Positions 7,674 to 16,448 of a DNA stretch of 54,611 bases are shown piece by piece. This DNA is from an uncultured bacterium (GTDB taxonomy: Bacteria > Verrucomicrobiota > Lentisphaeria > Oligosphaerales > Oligosphaeraceae). Made by a program: the position numbers and the translations under genes. The stretch covers positions 1 to 54,611 of the forward strand of contig CACYQT010000013.1 of assembly GCA_902776645.1 (NCBI GenBank), read 5' to 3'. The notes under the pieces were generated by a model that was given only the letters and a program-made list of their open reading frames with translations, searched no databases and was not told the DNA's origin. The stretch's first letter is position 1; the number at the start of each line of letters is the position of its first letter.

Positions 7674-9779
7674 ATGGTTGAATCGAAAAACAGTCTGTTG
7701 CATCCGGGAGACGGGTTTGAGAAATATACGGTCGAGCAGGAGCTTGGCCATGGCGGCATGGGGGCGGTATATCTTGTGCGGCATCGTGTCATCAACACGA
7801 ATTTCGCCTTGAAAGTTCTGTATCCCGGTGTCGCGCAACGAGATCAGCAGTTTGTCGATCGTTTCATCCGCGAAGCGCAACTGGCGGGCCGCATCCGCCA
7901 TCCAAATCTGATCGCCGTCTATGACGCAGGGCTGAACGAAAGCAACGGCATGTATTATCTGGTCATGGACTACGTGTCCGGTGGCAGTGTCCGAAGCAAA
8001 TTGCGCAAGCAAGTGCATCTATCTGTGTTGGAGTCACTTGGAATCGTCCGACAAGTCGGGCATGCGTTGGAGGCGGCGTTGCAGCACAACATGGTCCATC
8101 GCGACATCAAGCCGGACAACATCATGTTCGACGGCGACGGCGTCGTGCGACTGGCGGATCTTGGCATCGCGAAGGCGACAGGCGACCATGACGCCAATCT
8201 GACCGTCGAGGCGGCCGTGTTCGGCACGCCGTCGTACATGTCCCCCGAACAGGCACGGGATTCGCGAAAGGTGGATATTCGGGCGGATATCTACAGTCTG
8301 GGCATCGTTTTATTTGAGATGCTGACGGGGCGACGTCCCTTCGCCGGGGAGAACACGATCGAAATACTGACGCAGGTCATCAGCGACACGCCGGCTCCGG
8401 ATGTCCGGACGCTGAATCCGGAAATCCCTGAATCCGTGGCAATTCTAGTTGCCGACATGATTGCGAAGGACTTACGGAAACGGATTGCGTCGCCGTCCGA
8501 TTTGATTTCGCGCATCGATGTCATTCTCAGCAATATGGAGAATTCGGAGGAGGCTGTTGCGGAACAGCCGGAAGTCGAAAAGACGATGGCGACGATTGTG
8601 CAGCCAGTCGCCGCGCAGGCGGCGGAACTGACAATGGAGACGGTCGCGCAACCTGCGCCACAGCCGCAACCTGCTCCATCGCAAGCAGAATTGACAATGG
8701 AGACGATTGCGCAGCCTGCGCCGTCGCAGCCACAGCCTGCCCCCTCCCAGCCGGAAAAGACGATGGCGACGATTGCGCAGCCCCCGCCGACGGTTCAAAA
8801 AGTTTCAGAACCTGCTGCAAGCCAACCTTTTGAACCAACTGTCGCCATTGGAACGGCGGAAACACCGTCGCCGTCTTCTGGAAGCGGCGGAATGGACAAA
8901 CGGAAAATGATGATCATTGGCGGCGCGGCAGTTGGACTTTTGTTGATTGTTGGCGGGGCAATGATCATGAAAGGCGGCAAGGAGCCGAACAAGCCTTCCG
9001 ATCACATCGAAACGCCAGCGGACAACGGTGGAAATGATGTTCAGAAAATCGTTGAAACGCCTCAACCGACTGGGCCACAACCTTCGAAGACCGAAACGGA
9101 ACTTTCACCGAAAGTCGAAGAACAGCCTGTGGCGCAGGCTGTTGTGAAGACGGAACCGAAAATCGAGGAACAGCCTGCGGCGCAGGCTGTTGTGAAGACG
9201 GAACCGAAAGTTGAAGCACAGCCTGTCCAGCAGCCTGCGGCGCAGCCTGAAGAGAAAAAAGAAGAGCAGCCCGTTGCGCAATCCGTTGTGAAGACGGAGC
9301 CGAAGGCGGCAGAAAAGACTGTAGCGCAAACTGGTCAGGTCGATGCGACAGCGGCGGAAATTCAAGCGAAAATCGCCTTTTTCGGAGCGGAAAACACAGC
9401 TCTGTTGCAGGATGTCCGGAAGATGGCCGGTGAGAAGAACACGACGTTCATGAAGGCGGGGCTGTCGTCGCGGACGAAAAGCGATTTGATGAAACTCCAA
9501 ATCGACAAACCGGATTTGATGTTGATCGCCGTGACGTCCCGTTACGAAACGATGTCGCTGTCGAATTTCGAACTTTTCGTGGCGGATCTTTGCGAAAATC
9601 TGAGGAGCCGGGGCGGCAACTATGCGTTCGTCTTGGAGCCGATCGAGGGGAAGAGCGCGCGTTTCTGCAACGGAAACAACGTTGTGAGAGATATTTGCCG
9701 TCAGCGTAGCATCAATGTCATTGATTGTGAAAACGGCAAGCTCAAGGCGGATGATGTCAAAATGCTTTTGGCTCCTTAG
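7674..9779 (+). CDS. Membrane Ser/Thr protein kinase (PknB-like) with Pro/Glu-rich linker and extracytoplasmic domain
   Basis: Residues ~15-275 form a Hanks-type kinase: GHGGMGAVYLVRH glycine loop, ALKVLYPG lysine, HRDIKPDN catalytic loop, DLG instead of DFG (LADLGIAK), GTPSYMSPEQA activation segment and DIYSLGIVLFEML. Residues ~295-400 are a Pro/Gln-rich linker with repeated (E/L)TM(A/E)TIAQP units. A single membrane span follows (MIIGGAAVGLLLIVGG, ~412-430). Then comes a second low-complexity region with repeats of VVKTEPK and EEQP(V/A)AQ, and a folded C-terminal domain (~560-701) that I do not recognise (KPDLMLIAVTSRYETM). The ATG is preceded by GAGGTAAG. A kinase coupled to an FHA-domain SctD occurs in chlamydial T3SS, and SctD here also has an FHA-like N-terminus, which makes a regulatory link plausible but unproven. 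Confidence 0.88.
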   Translation: MVESKNSLLHPGDGFEKYTVEQELGHGGMGAVYLVRHRVINTNFALKVLYPGVAQRDQQFVDRFIREAQLAGRIRHPNLIAVYDAGLNESNGMYYLVMDYVSGGSVRSKLRKQVHLSVLESLGIVRQVGHALEAALQHNMVHRDIKPDNIMFDGDGVVRLADLGIAKATGDHDANLTVEAAVFGTPSYMSPEQARDSRKVDIRADIYSLGIVLFEMLTGRRPFAGENTIEILTQVISDTPAPDVRTLNPEIPESVAILVADMIAKDLRKRIASPSDLISRIDVILSNMENSEEAVAEQPEVEKTMATIVQPVAAQAAELTMETVAQPAPQPQPAPSQAELTMETIAQPAPSQPQPAPSQPEKTMATIAQPPPTVQKVSEPAASQPFEPTVAIGTAETPSPSSGSGGMDKRKMMIIGGAAVGLLLIVGGAMIMKGGKEPNKPSDHIETPADNGGNDVQKIVETPQPTGPQPSKTETELSPKVEEQPVAQAVVKTEPKIEEQPAAQAVVKTEPKVEAQPVQQPAAQPEEKKEEQPVAQSVVKTEPKAAEKTVAQTGQVDATAAEIQAKIAFFGAENTALLQDVRKMAGEKNTTFMKAGLSSRTKSDLMKLQIDKPDLMLIAVTSRYETMSLSNFELFVADLCENLRSRGGNYAFVLEPIEGKSARFCNGNNVVRDICRQRSINVIDCENGKLKADDVKMLLAP

Positions 9780-9784
9780 GCCCT

Positions 9785-9867
9785 CTCCGCCGCGTAGCGG
9801 CACCTCCCCCAGAGGGGGAGGCTATAGTCTTCCGCCGCGTAGCGGCACCTTCCCCAGAGGGGTAGGC
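9785..9867. repeat. Tandem palindromic (REP-like) repeat, two 45-bp units
   Basis: Two copies start at 9786 and 9831 (45-bp period). Each has the hairpin arms CCGC...GCGG around GCGTA and then CACCT(C/T)CCCCAGAGGGG, which itself can fold (CCTCCCCC/GGGGGAGG in the first copy). It fills the gap between the kinase gene and the large exoprotein gene and may also serve as a terminator. Similar sequence is a very widespread bacterial intergenic repeat. Confidence 0.75.
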
Positions 9868-9892
9868 ATAAATACAACAGGAGATTATCGGA

Positions 9893-12800
9893 ATGCGACG
9901 GATTATTGCTTTGACGGTTCTATGTCTGCTTCAGGCGGCGTTTGGCTGGAATGGATATAGTGTGAAAGAAGGGGCCTATGGCCTTGACATCGCGGAAGTT
10001 GCAGAAGTAAATGATCCGTCGAAGCCGTTTGACGTGACGGTGACGTTGTCCAACAAATCGCCGCTTCCCGTCAGCGCCACGGTGAAGGTTCACAAGCTCG
10101 CCGATGACTGGAAAGTGGCGGGGGAAGCGGAGCGTGAAATCGATATTCCTGCAAAGCAGAGCGTGGATGCCGTTTTCCAAATCGTTTCAGGGCCGAAGGT
10201 CTATTCGATGCCGTATCCTGTTCATGTGCAGGCACGTATCCATGGACAGGAGGCATGCGTCCTCAATGCGGTGCGCATCTTTGCCGTGAATATCAAAAAA
10301 GCAACGGACCTGTATGACGAACCGCCGGAAATGCCTGTTTTGACATTGGCTAAAGACAGTCGCATGAGGCTTTTGGAAAAACGTGACTTCGTCCGTGTGG
10401 CGTGGCAGTTCTTCGACGAGCCATGGCATTATCGGTCCGTCGGCTGGACAGGCCATGATACGGTTTCACGGGCATCCGTAAACTTTTCGAGCGCGACATG
10501 CGACGGCGTGTCGCGCCATACCATTTCCGTCCATCCGCCGTATCGCGACCATCCCGGCCAGCTGTACGACTGCGGTCCCGTCTGCTGTGATTTTCGTGTC
10601 AAGTTGCCTGACCAGAAGCCTTTATCGTTGACATTCCACCATGCGGAACGCATGAACCGCCCTGATGAAACGGCCAGCGACGGCGTGCTCTACCGTGTGT
10701 GGGCCACCGCCGACGGCGGCGAACCGAAATGCCTGTATTCCAATTTCACGGACAGCAAGAAGTGGGTGGCGGGGCAGGCCGATTTGTCCGAATTCGCTGG
10801 AAAGACGATTCTTCTGCGGCTGGAATCCCATCCAGGCCCGAACAAGAATGTCTATACGGACGGCAACTACTGGGGGGAGCTAGTCCTGCATGCAGGCGAT
10901 GTGAAGACGGTGAAAAAGACAAACATTTCCGGCATGCTGGGTGACTGGAATACTGTATTGGAGAATATTGCGTTCCATGGCTTTGAAGTTGAATTAGATA
11001 AACTTTCACTAAATAGCGATGATTCGCAATTGTCCATTTCCAAATTCGAGGAGTTACGGGAAGGTGATATCCTTGTCCATAGCTATCATATTGCAGGAGA
11101 AGAGAAAACGGCGGTTTTTGACATTCGCCGCATTCCTGTGCATGACGGCATGAGATATCAATTGCATTGTGATGGCATGCGGATCTCACGAGTATGGCTT
11201 GGCGGTTGGCGCGACAGCGTCGAAACGCTCTATTACGGACATGGTTACGTCATCCGCAAGCCGGGCGATGTACGCCTCGGTTTCGGCGGCCACAATTTCG
11301 CATCGTCGCATATCGGCATGGAATTCGGTGAAGGTCCCGCCGTATTGGTCGCTGTTGACAATCCGCCATCCATCCTGTTGGTCAATCCAACTGAACACCA
11401 TTGCACGCCAGTCACTTCCGACAACTGTACATTCACCGTTCTCTCCGCTCCGACGGCGTTTCAGGCGGCGATCCGCTATCAAGATCTGATGGACAAGCAG
11501 GCCGCGCCGACATTCAAACGACTGGCCGGCCGCATGCTGTTCGACATCTGGGGTGGTTCGTTCGCCAGTATTTTGTCCAACATGAAAACGGCGGTCAAAT
11601 ACGGCCTGACAGACAGCGTCCTGACGATGCATAACTGGCAGCGGTGGGGCTACGACTACCGCCTTCCGGACATCTGGCCGCCGAATCCACGTGTCGGCAA
11701 TGTTGCTGATTTGCAGGCGATTGGAAAGCTTTGCGACGACAACGGCATCCTCTGGGGGCTTCATGACAACTGCACGGATTTCTATCCGGACGCGGATGAT
11801 TTTTCCATCAAACGCACGTTCTTCTGGCAGAAGGACGGCGCTCCCGCCAAAGGATGGTACAACAAAGGGCGCGACGCGCAGGCCATGTGGTTCCGTCCGG
11901 ACGCGACGCATCCCTTTGTCAGACGGAACTATACGGAGATGCGCAAGGCCATTCGGCCGACGCATGCGTTCGTCGATGTGCTTACATCCGTCAGCTGCAT
12001 CGAATATTACGACGATGAAGGCCATTTCCATTCGTCGTTGGACACGCGGCAGGCCTGGCGGGATATTTTCAACGAAATCCGCTCGATTCTCGGCGAAAAC
12101 ACGACGACGACCTCCGAAGCGGGATCGGATCAATTGATCGGCTATCTGGCGGGAGCGGATTGCCAATGGCTTGGGATCAATGGCAAAGGCGGATTCGTAA
12201 ACCACTTCCCATGCGATAGTTGGGAGCGTGTTCCATGGAACGACGCCGTCAACCACAGCCGTTTCGCATGGCAAGGCGTGGGTTATTCGACACGATATCA
12301 GGCATCTGGCTTCCTCACACGCGAAGAGCACGGCAGCGGTTCGGACGACTATTTGTCTGCCGTGTTGCTGTCGGGGCACAGCCTGATGGTCGATGTCGGT
12401 GACTGGGGCTTCCAAGCCGTTCGTACTTATTGGCTTGGGCAAGAATTCATCCGCTTCATCGCGGGGCGCAAAATGACCAGACATGAGTTTGCAGACGGCG
12501 ACATCCATCGGCAGTTTGTCGAATGGGACAATGGCGCGCGGATTTGGGTGAATCGTGGCGAAACAAACTGGACGGTCAATGGCCACACGTTGCCGCAATA
12601 CGGCTACTATGCGGAGTTCGGCGACGGTGGCGTGGTGGCGTTGGAAATCGTGGACGGATTGTTCCGCGAATATTCTAAAACGGCCACAAGCCTCTATTGC
12701 AACGTACGTTCCGAATACATGAACATCAAGTCTGATCTATTCGCGGATGCGCAGCCCATGCTCGGCGGCTTGACGCTGTCGCAGAACGGCAGCCTGTCAT

Positions 12801-13462
12801 ACGAGCTTCATTGGAAGGTCAAGGCGCCGACAACGGACAATTGGCGGACATACGTCCATTTCCGCAATGCGAAGGGCGACATCGCCTTTCAGGATGATCA
12901 TACGTCGCATATCCTTCCGACGCAATGGCCTGCGAATGGCGAAGTCGTGGAGAAACGCACAATCAGCCCCGCTGACGACAAGCTGACGGAGGAAAAGTAT
13001 GAGATGAACGTCGGTCTCTACACACGCGAATTGCGGCTGATTCCCATGAGGCTGAACGACCGTGTCGCGACAACCGCCCATGTGGGAACGCTGTATGTGG
13101 AGCGTGCAGCGGACGGCAAGCTGAAGGAGCTTCGTCTGGAGCCTGTGACATTGCCGCCGCCGCTGAAGATCCATGTGAATCCTGCGCGGACGGCGTTGGA
13201 TTTCGGGCTGCTGAAAACGGACGGCGTCTGCCGTCTGCACAAGCTGGAAGACGGATGGGAAGTCGTTCCCGCTCCGGGGCTTCCGCCGTTTGACATTGAT
13301 GTGGATTTGGATCAACTTTTCCATGGGCGGAAACGCGTTTCCATAGCCATGGAAATGCAGAATGGCGAAACGAAGCCCATGGCGGATGCGACAGACGGCC
13401 GCATCACACTGAAAGCCAACAAAGATATCTTTCGTTTTGTCTTGAAGTTGAACCACGAATAG
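9893..13462 (+). CDS. Large secreted glycosidase-like protein (putative TIM-barrel glycoside hydrolase)
   Basis: The 1189-residue protein has a signal peptide (MRRIIALTVLCLLQAAFGW). N-terminal beta-sandwich domains follow (~25-130). A jelly-roll region resembling carbohydrate-binding modules is at ~200-345 (GKTILLRLESHPGP), then a supersandwich-type domain (~350-540). The central ~545-860 region looks like a TIM barrel: LFDIWGGSFASI, DSVLTMHNWQRWGYD, ILWGLHDNCTDFYPDADD, HAFVDVLTSVSCIEYYDDE, TTTSEAGSDQLIGYLAG. Asp in FVDVLT and Glu in TTSEAGSD are candidate nucleophile and acid/base. The architecture recalls GH101-type or DUF5696 enzymes, but I cannot assign a family with certainty. The C-terminus holds additional beta-rich modules. 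The start has AGGAGA 11-16 bases upstream. The substrate is probably host or algal glycans. Confidence 0.7.
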   Translation: MRRIIALTVLCLLQAAFGWNGYSVKEGAYGLDIAEVAEVNDPSKPFDVTVTLSNKSPLPVSATVKVHKLADDWKVAGEAEREIDIPAKQSVDAVFQIVSGPKVYSMPYPVHVQARIHGQEACVLNAVRIFAVNIKKATDLYDEPPEMPVLTLAKDSRMRLLEKRDFVRVAWQFFDEPWHYRSVGWTGHDTVSRASVNFSSATCDGVSRHTISVHPPYRDHPGQLYDCGPVCCDFRVKLPDQKPLSLTFHHAERMNRPDETASDGVLYRVWATADGGEPKCLYSNFTDSKKWVAGQADLSEFAGKTILLRLESHPGPNKNVYTDGNYWGELVLHAGDVKTVKKTNISGMLGDWNTVLENIAFHGFEVELDKLSLNSDDSQLSISKFEELREGDILVHSYHIAGEEKTAVFDIRRIPVHDGMRYQLHCDGMRISRVWLGGWRDSVETLYYGHGYVIRKPGDVRLGFGGHNFASSHIGMEFGEGPAVLVAVDNPPSILLVNPTEHHCTPVTSDNCTFTVLSAPTAFQAAIRYQDLMDKQAAPTFKRLAGRMLFDIWGGSFASILSNMKTAVKYGLTDSVLTMHNWQRWGYDYRLPDIWPPNPRVGNVADLQAIGKLCDDNGILWGLHDNCTDFYPDADDFSIKRTFFWQKDGAPAKGWYNKGRDAQAMWFRPDATHPFVRRNYTEMRKAIRPTHAFVDVLTSVSCIEYYDDEGHFHSSLDTRQAWRDIFNEIRSILGENTTTTSEAGSDQLIGYLAGADCQWLGINGKGGFVNHFPCDSWERVPWNDAVNHSRFAWQGVGYSTRYQASGFLTREEHGSGSDDYLSAVLLSGHSLMVDVGDWGFQAVRTYWLGQEFIRFIAGRKMTRHEFADGDIHRQFVEWDNGARIWVNRGETNWTVNGHTLPQYGYYAEFGDGGVVALEIVDGLFREYSKTATSLYCNVRSEYMNIKSDLFADAQPMLGGLTLSQNGSLSYELHWKVKAPTTDNWRTYVHFRNAKGDIAFQDDHTSHILPTQWPANGEVVEKRTISPADDKLTEEKYEMNVGLYTRELRLIPMRLNDRVATTAHVGTLYVERAADGKLKELRLEPVTLPPPLKIHVNPARTALDFGLLKTDGVCRLHKLEDGWEVVPAPGLPPFDIDVDLDQLFHGRKRVSIAMEMQNGETKPMADATDGRITLKANKDIFRFVLKLNHE

Positions 13463-13715
13463 ACACGAATAGACACGAAATTTGGGGAGACCACAGATTA
13501 CACAGATTACACAGAATGCCTCGCCGCCGGGCCGACAAACTCCAATAGATTTTGTTTGTATATAATGAATTCTGAATGCTGTAAAAAATCAACGGCTCCG
13601 GCAGCTCGGCGGTTGTCATCGCTACGCGAGGCGGGAACGGTATCATGCGGAAGCTCATAGTAATAGAGAAAATCTTTGTGAAAAAACAAGAAAAAGAACG
13701 ATAGTAGTACGATTA
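13454..13715 (+). repeat. Dispersed ~260-bp intergenic repeat, copy A
   Basis: Starts at the very end of the preceding gene with CCACGAATAGACACGAATAGACACG, continues through ACAGATTACACAGATTACACAG, a central segment, GCTCGGCGGTTGT, and ends at AAGAACGATAGTAGTACG just before the next start codon. A diverged copy in the same orientation lies at 25497-25733. The 12-14-bp internal tandem units resemble sequences found between genes in many environmental bacterial genomes. The function is unknown. Confidence 0.7.
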
Positions 13716-13717
13716 TT

Positions 13718-16294
13718 ATGATTAAACGACTTTTTCCATTGATGACGATTCTTTGCTGCCCTGTTTTGATGGCGGTGGAGCCTGTGTTCGATGATTCGGG
13801 GGAGGTGCGGCTGGATAAACCGTTTGCGGAGGAATGGTCGGTGGGTTGCGATTTCCGCGTGGCGGAATATCCAGACGGCGGCATGGGCGTGTTCGACAAA
13901 GACAATCCGTTATCGATCTTCCAAGTGGTTGGAGACAGCTATGATCCGTCCGTTCTCATGCGGTTGAACAAGAAGAAGTTGGAGGTCGTCATCTTCCAGA
14001 AAGGGTCGGATTTGCAGCAAGTTGCTGGAGTTGAAATCGTTCTGGAACATGAACCATGCCAAGTGGTTGTAACAGTAAAAGGGACGCGTCTTGAAGCGTG
14101 GCTGAATGGCCGTCGGCAATTGGTGATGCAGTCCGGTTATCTGAAAGGACCGTTTAATCGAATCTTCCGTGGGCGTCATTGGAAGCAGCGTCGTTTCCGC
14201 GGGGAGCTCGCAAACTTTTGGTATTCACACAATGCATTGGATGAGAAGGAAATAGTTGCCAAATGCCCACAGGAGATCGCCGCGCGGCCACCCCATGAAA
14301 TCAATATACCGAATCGCCATGGCGTGTATCCGTCGCTGAAAGTCGTCGGTGAACTGCCGCATACATGGCATGACATGCATGACGTGAATGTGACGCCGCT
14401 GGCGTGGTTCGATCCGCATGGGCGCGATCTGCTGGCCTATTCGCCCAGCGATGGCCTGTTCGGCATCCGTACGGCGCTGTTCAAATTCTTGTATATTGAC
14501 AAAGAGACAGGCATGCCTGTCTATGACACAGGCAAGACATTGTTGACGCTGACAGGCGGTCGCCATCAAGCCTATCGCTGGCCAGACGGATCGCAGTCGC
14601 TTTTCAGCAACGGACAATACACATCTGCTGGTAGCGTTGGTCTTGTCGAACGGAAAATCACAGGGCAGGGCGACGCGATGGAATTCGGCAAGCCGCAGGA
14701 GATTCCTTTGTCCGGGCCGTTGCCGAATTCATGGCATCTCTTTGATGTGGAAGGAGATGGAACGCCGGATCTGTTCTGTATCATCGCCCGGAAGGGCGGT
14801 AGCGGCTGGCCGTATGGTGAGAATCCGTGGCAGAACAAAGAGCTGGAGAACATGGGGCCTGGCCGCGGTTACGATCTGACGGGCAAATGGCTTGGAACGG
14901 AAACGATTTACGGATTCCAGATGGCGCGTGGACAGCGCGATGAAAACGGTCGGCTGAGCTTTGGAAAATTCACGAACATCTGTCTGGAGACGCCCGGCTT
15001 CCCGTTGCAGTGGAAGTCTTACACGATGAGTTCGCTGGCGGTCCATCGGGAGGGGAATCAATTGAAGCTGTTGATTCAGGGGAATTTGGATGAAGTGCGC
15101 TGTCTGGATCTGGAAGTCCATGGGGATCAGGCGATTGCACGGAATTCGGACTTCTTCCTGAAAGACCATGCAACCTTGCGCCATGCGTTTTTGACACGGC
15201 GGCTGTCGTTCGTCGATATCGATTTGGATGGACAGGACGAACTTCTGACGGACGGCAACATCGGCCGCATTCCCGTCATGAAAGGAAGCAAGGCGGGTGA
15301 TTACCGCGAAATCGGTTGCGCGATGATGGCGGGCGGCCCCGTGGCCTGCGACACGCTGGTCGCGCCATGCCGCGTCGATTGGGACGGCGACGGACTGGCG
15401 GACTTGCTGACAGGCGACGCGGCGGGCAATGTCCTTTTCTGGAAGGGCACCGCCAATCCGCTGGAATATCTTCCCGCCCAGCCATTTACCGTCAACGGCA
15501 CGCCTGTGTTCCATCAGGCCGGGCCAAACGGCTCGATACAGGGCGAGATGGAACGCCGCTGGGGCTATACGAAAGTCGCCGCCTTTGATTGGGACGGCGA
15601 CGGCGTCAACGAATTGCTTGTGAACGACATCATCGGCAAGCCGTTGCTGTACCATCGTGCGGCTGGGGACGATCCGCTGGCGTTGGATCCGCCGAAGCCG
15701 TTCATCTGGAAGGGGAAGGAACTTCTCGTCTCATGGCGGTCGCGGCCGGACATGATTCCCGCCAAGCTGAATTTTGCAAACTGCGGACGGAACGCGCTGC
15801 TGTTCGTCGATTGGGACGGCGACGCGGCGGTCGGCATTCCTGCTGTCGCAGGCGGCATGGAGTTTGAAAGCGTGATGAAATTGCGTTATGAAGATGGTGC
15901 AACCGTCAGGCTCTGCGGTGTTTGTGGCCTTTGGGGCCGCGTCCATGTGTCCGTCGTCGATCTGGATGGCGACGGCGCATGGGACATCGTTTTCGGCACG
16001 AACGGCAGTTGCCATCCCGCGATTTCACGCCCGGGAGCGGTGATTCCGCGCGGCCAGGCGATGCCCGTGTTGCTGCGGAACGTCGGAACGAACGAGAGGC
16101 CTGTCTTCGCGAATCCGATGCCGATCACGCTGGTGGACGGCAAAATGTTCAATTTCCACACGCATTGCGCGACGCCGTGGTTCTCCGACATGACGGGCCA
16201 TGGCACGAAGGACATGCTCATCGGCGCGGAGGACGGAAAAGTGTATGTCTTTAAACAAGGGGAATATACGTGGAAAAATGCTGAAAGGCGCTAA
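13718..16294 (+). CDS. Secreted LamG-like / FG-GAP (VCBS) repeat protein
   Basis: The 858-residue protein has a signal peptide (MIKRLFPLMTILCCPVLMAV). A LamG/concanavalin-like domain spans ~20-185 (WSVGCDFRVAEY, LEAWLNGRRQL). A C-terminal propeller contains FG-GAP/VCBS calcium-binding loops: DVEGDGTPDLF (~345), DIDLDGQDELLTD (~505), DWDGDGLADLLTG (~555), DWDGDGVNELLV (~625), DWDGDAAVGIP (~695), DLDGDGAWDIVFG (~750) and DMTGHGTKDMLIG (~830). Proteins of this type bind glycans or act as carbohydrate-active accessories in Lentisphaerae and Planctomycetes. No catalytic motif is visible. The start codon has no strong Shine-Dalgarno because the leader is a dispersed repeat. It could be transcribed with the preceding glycosidase-like gene. 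Confidence 0.82.
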   Translation: MIKRLFPLMTILCCPVLMAVEPVFDDSGEVRLDKPFAEEWSVGCDFRVAEYPDGGMGVFDKDNPLSIFQVVGDSYDPSVLMRLNKKKLEVVIFQKGSDLQQVAGVEIVLEHEPCQVVVTVKGTRLEAWLNGRRQLVMQSGYLKGPFNRIFRGRHWKQRRFRGELANFWYSHNALDEKEIVAKCPQEIAARPPHEINIPNRHGVYPSLKVVGELPHTWHDMHDVNVTPLAWFDPHGRDLLAYSPSDGLFGIRTALFKFLYIDKETGMPVYDTGKTLLTLTGGRHQAYRWPDGSQSLFSNGQYTSAGSVGLVERKITGQGDAMEFGKPQEIPLSGPLPNSWHLFDVEGDGTPDLFCIIARKGGSGWPYGENPWQNKELENMGPGRGYDLTGKWLGTETIYGFQMARGQRDENGRLSFGKFTNICLETPGFPLQWKSYTMSSLAVHREGNQLKLLIQGNLDEVRCLDLEVHGDQAIARNSDFFLKDHATLRHAFLTRRLSFVDIDLDGQDELLTDGNIGRIPVMKGSKAGDYREIGCAMMAGGPVACDTLVAPCRVDWDGDGLADLLTGDAAGNVLFWKGTANPLEYLPAQPFTVNGTPVFHQAGPNGSIQGEMERRWGYTKVAAFDWDGDGVNELLVNDIIGKPLLYHRAAGDDPLALDPPKPFIWKGKELLVSWRSRPDMIPAKLNFANCGRNALLFVDWDGDAAVGIPAVAGGMEFESVMKLRYEDGATVRLCGVCGLWGRVHVSVVDLDGDGAWDIVFGTNGSCHPAISRPGAVIPRGQAMPVLLRNVGTNERPVFANPMPITLVDGKMFNFHTHCATPWFSDMTGHGTKDMLIGAEDGKVYVFKQGEYTWKNAERR

Positions 16295-16348
16295 GAAAAA
16301 AGTTTTTTCAGCGTCATATATAAAAAGGATGTAATAATTCAGAAAATT

Positions 16349-16422
16349 GGCGGAGGCTTTGCCTCCGCCCGACAGTTTCCGCTGTCAGCACAAGACAAGG
16401 GGGCGGCTTCCGCCGCCGGAAG
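16349..16422. repeat. Two short palindromes in an intergenic gap
   Basis: A perfect hairpin GGCGGAGGC-TTT-GCCTCCGCC lies at 16349-16369. It is followed by GACAG..CTGTC and GGGGGCGGCTTCCGCCGCC-type inverted repeats up to ~16422. They sit between two plus-strand exoprotein genes. They may be a terminator/REP element; no T-tract follows. Confidence 0.55.
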
Positions 16423-16448
16423 CATTGAGAAAATAACGGAGATTGCTC

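Noticed and set aside
11186..12598. 470-codon minus-strand ORF opposite the large exoprotein
   Set aside because: Shadow frame in a continuous plus-strand gene with signal peptide.
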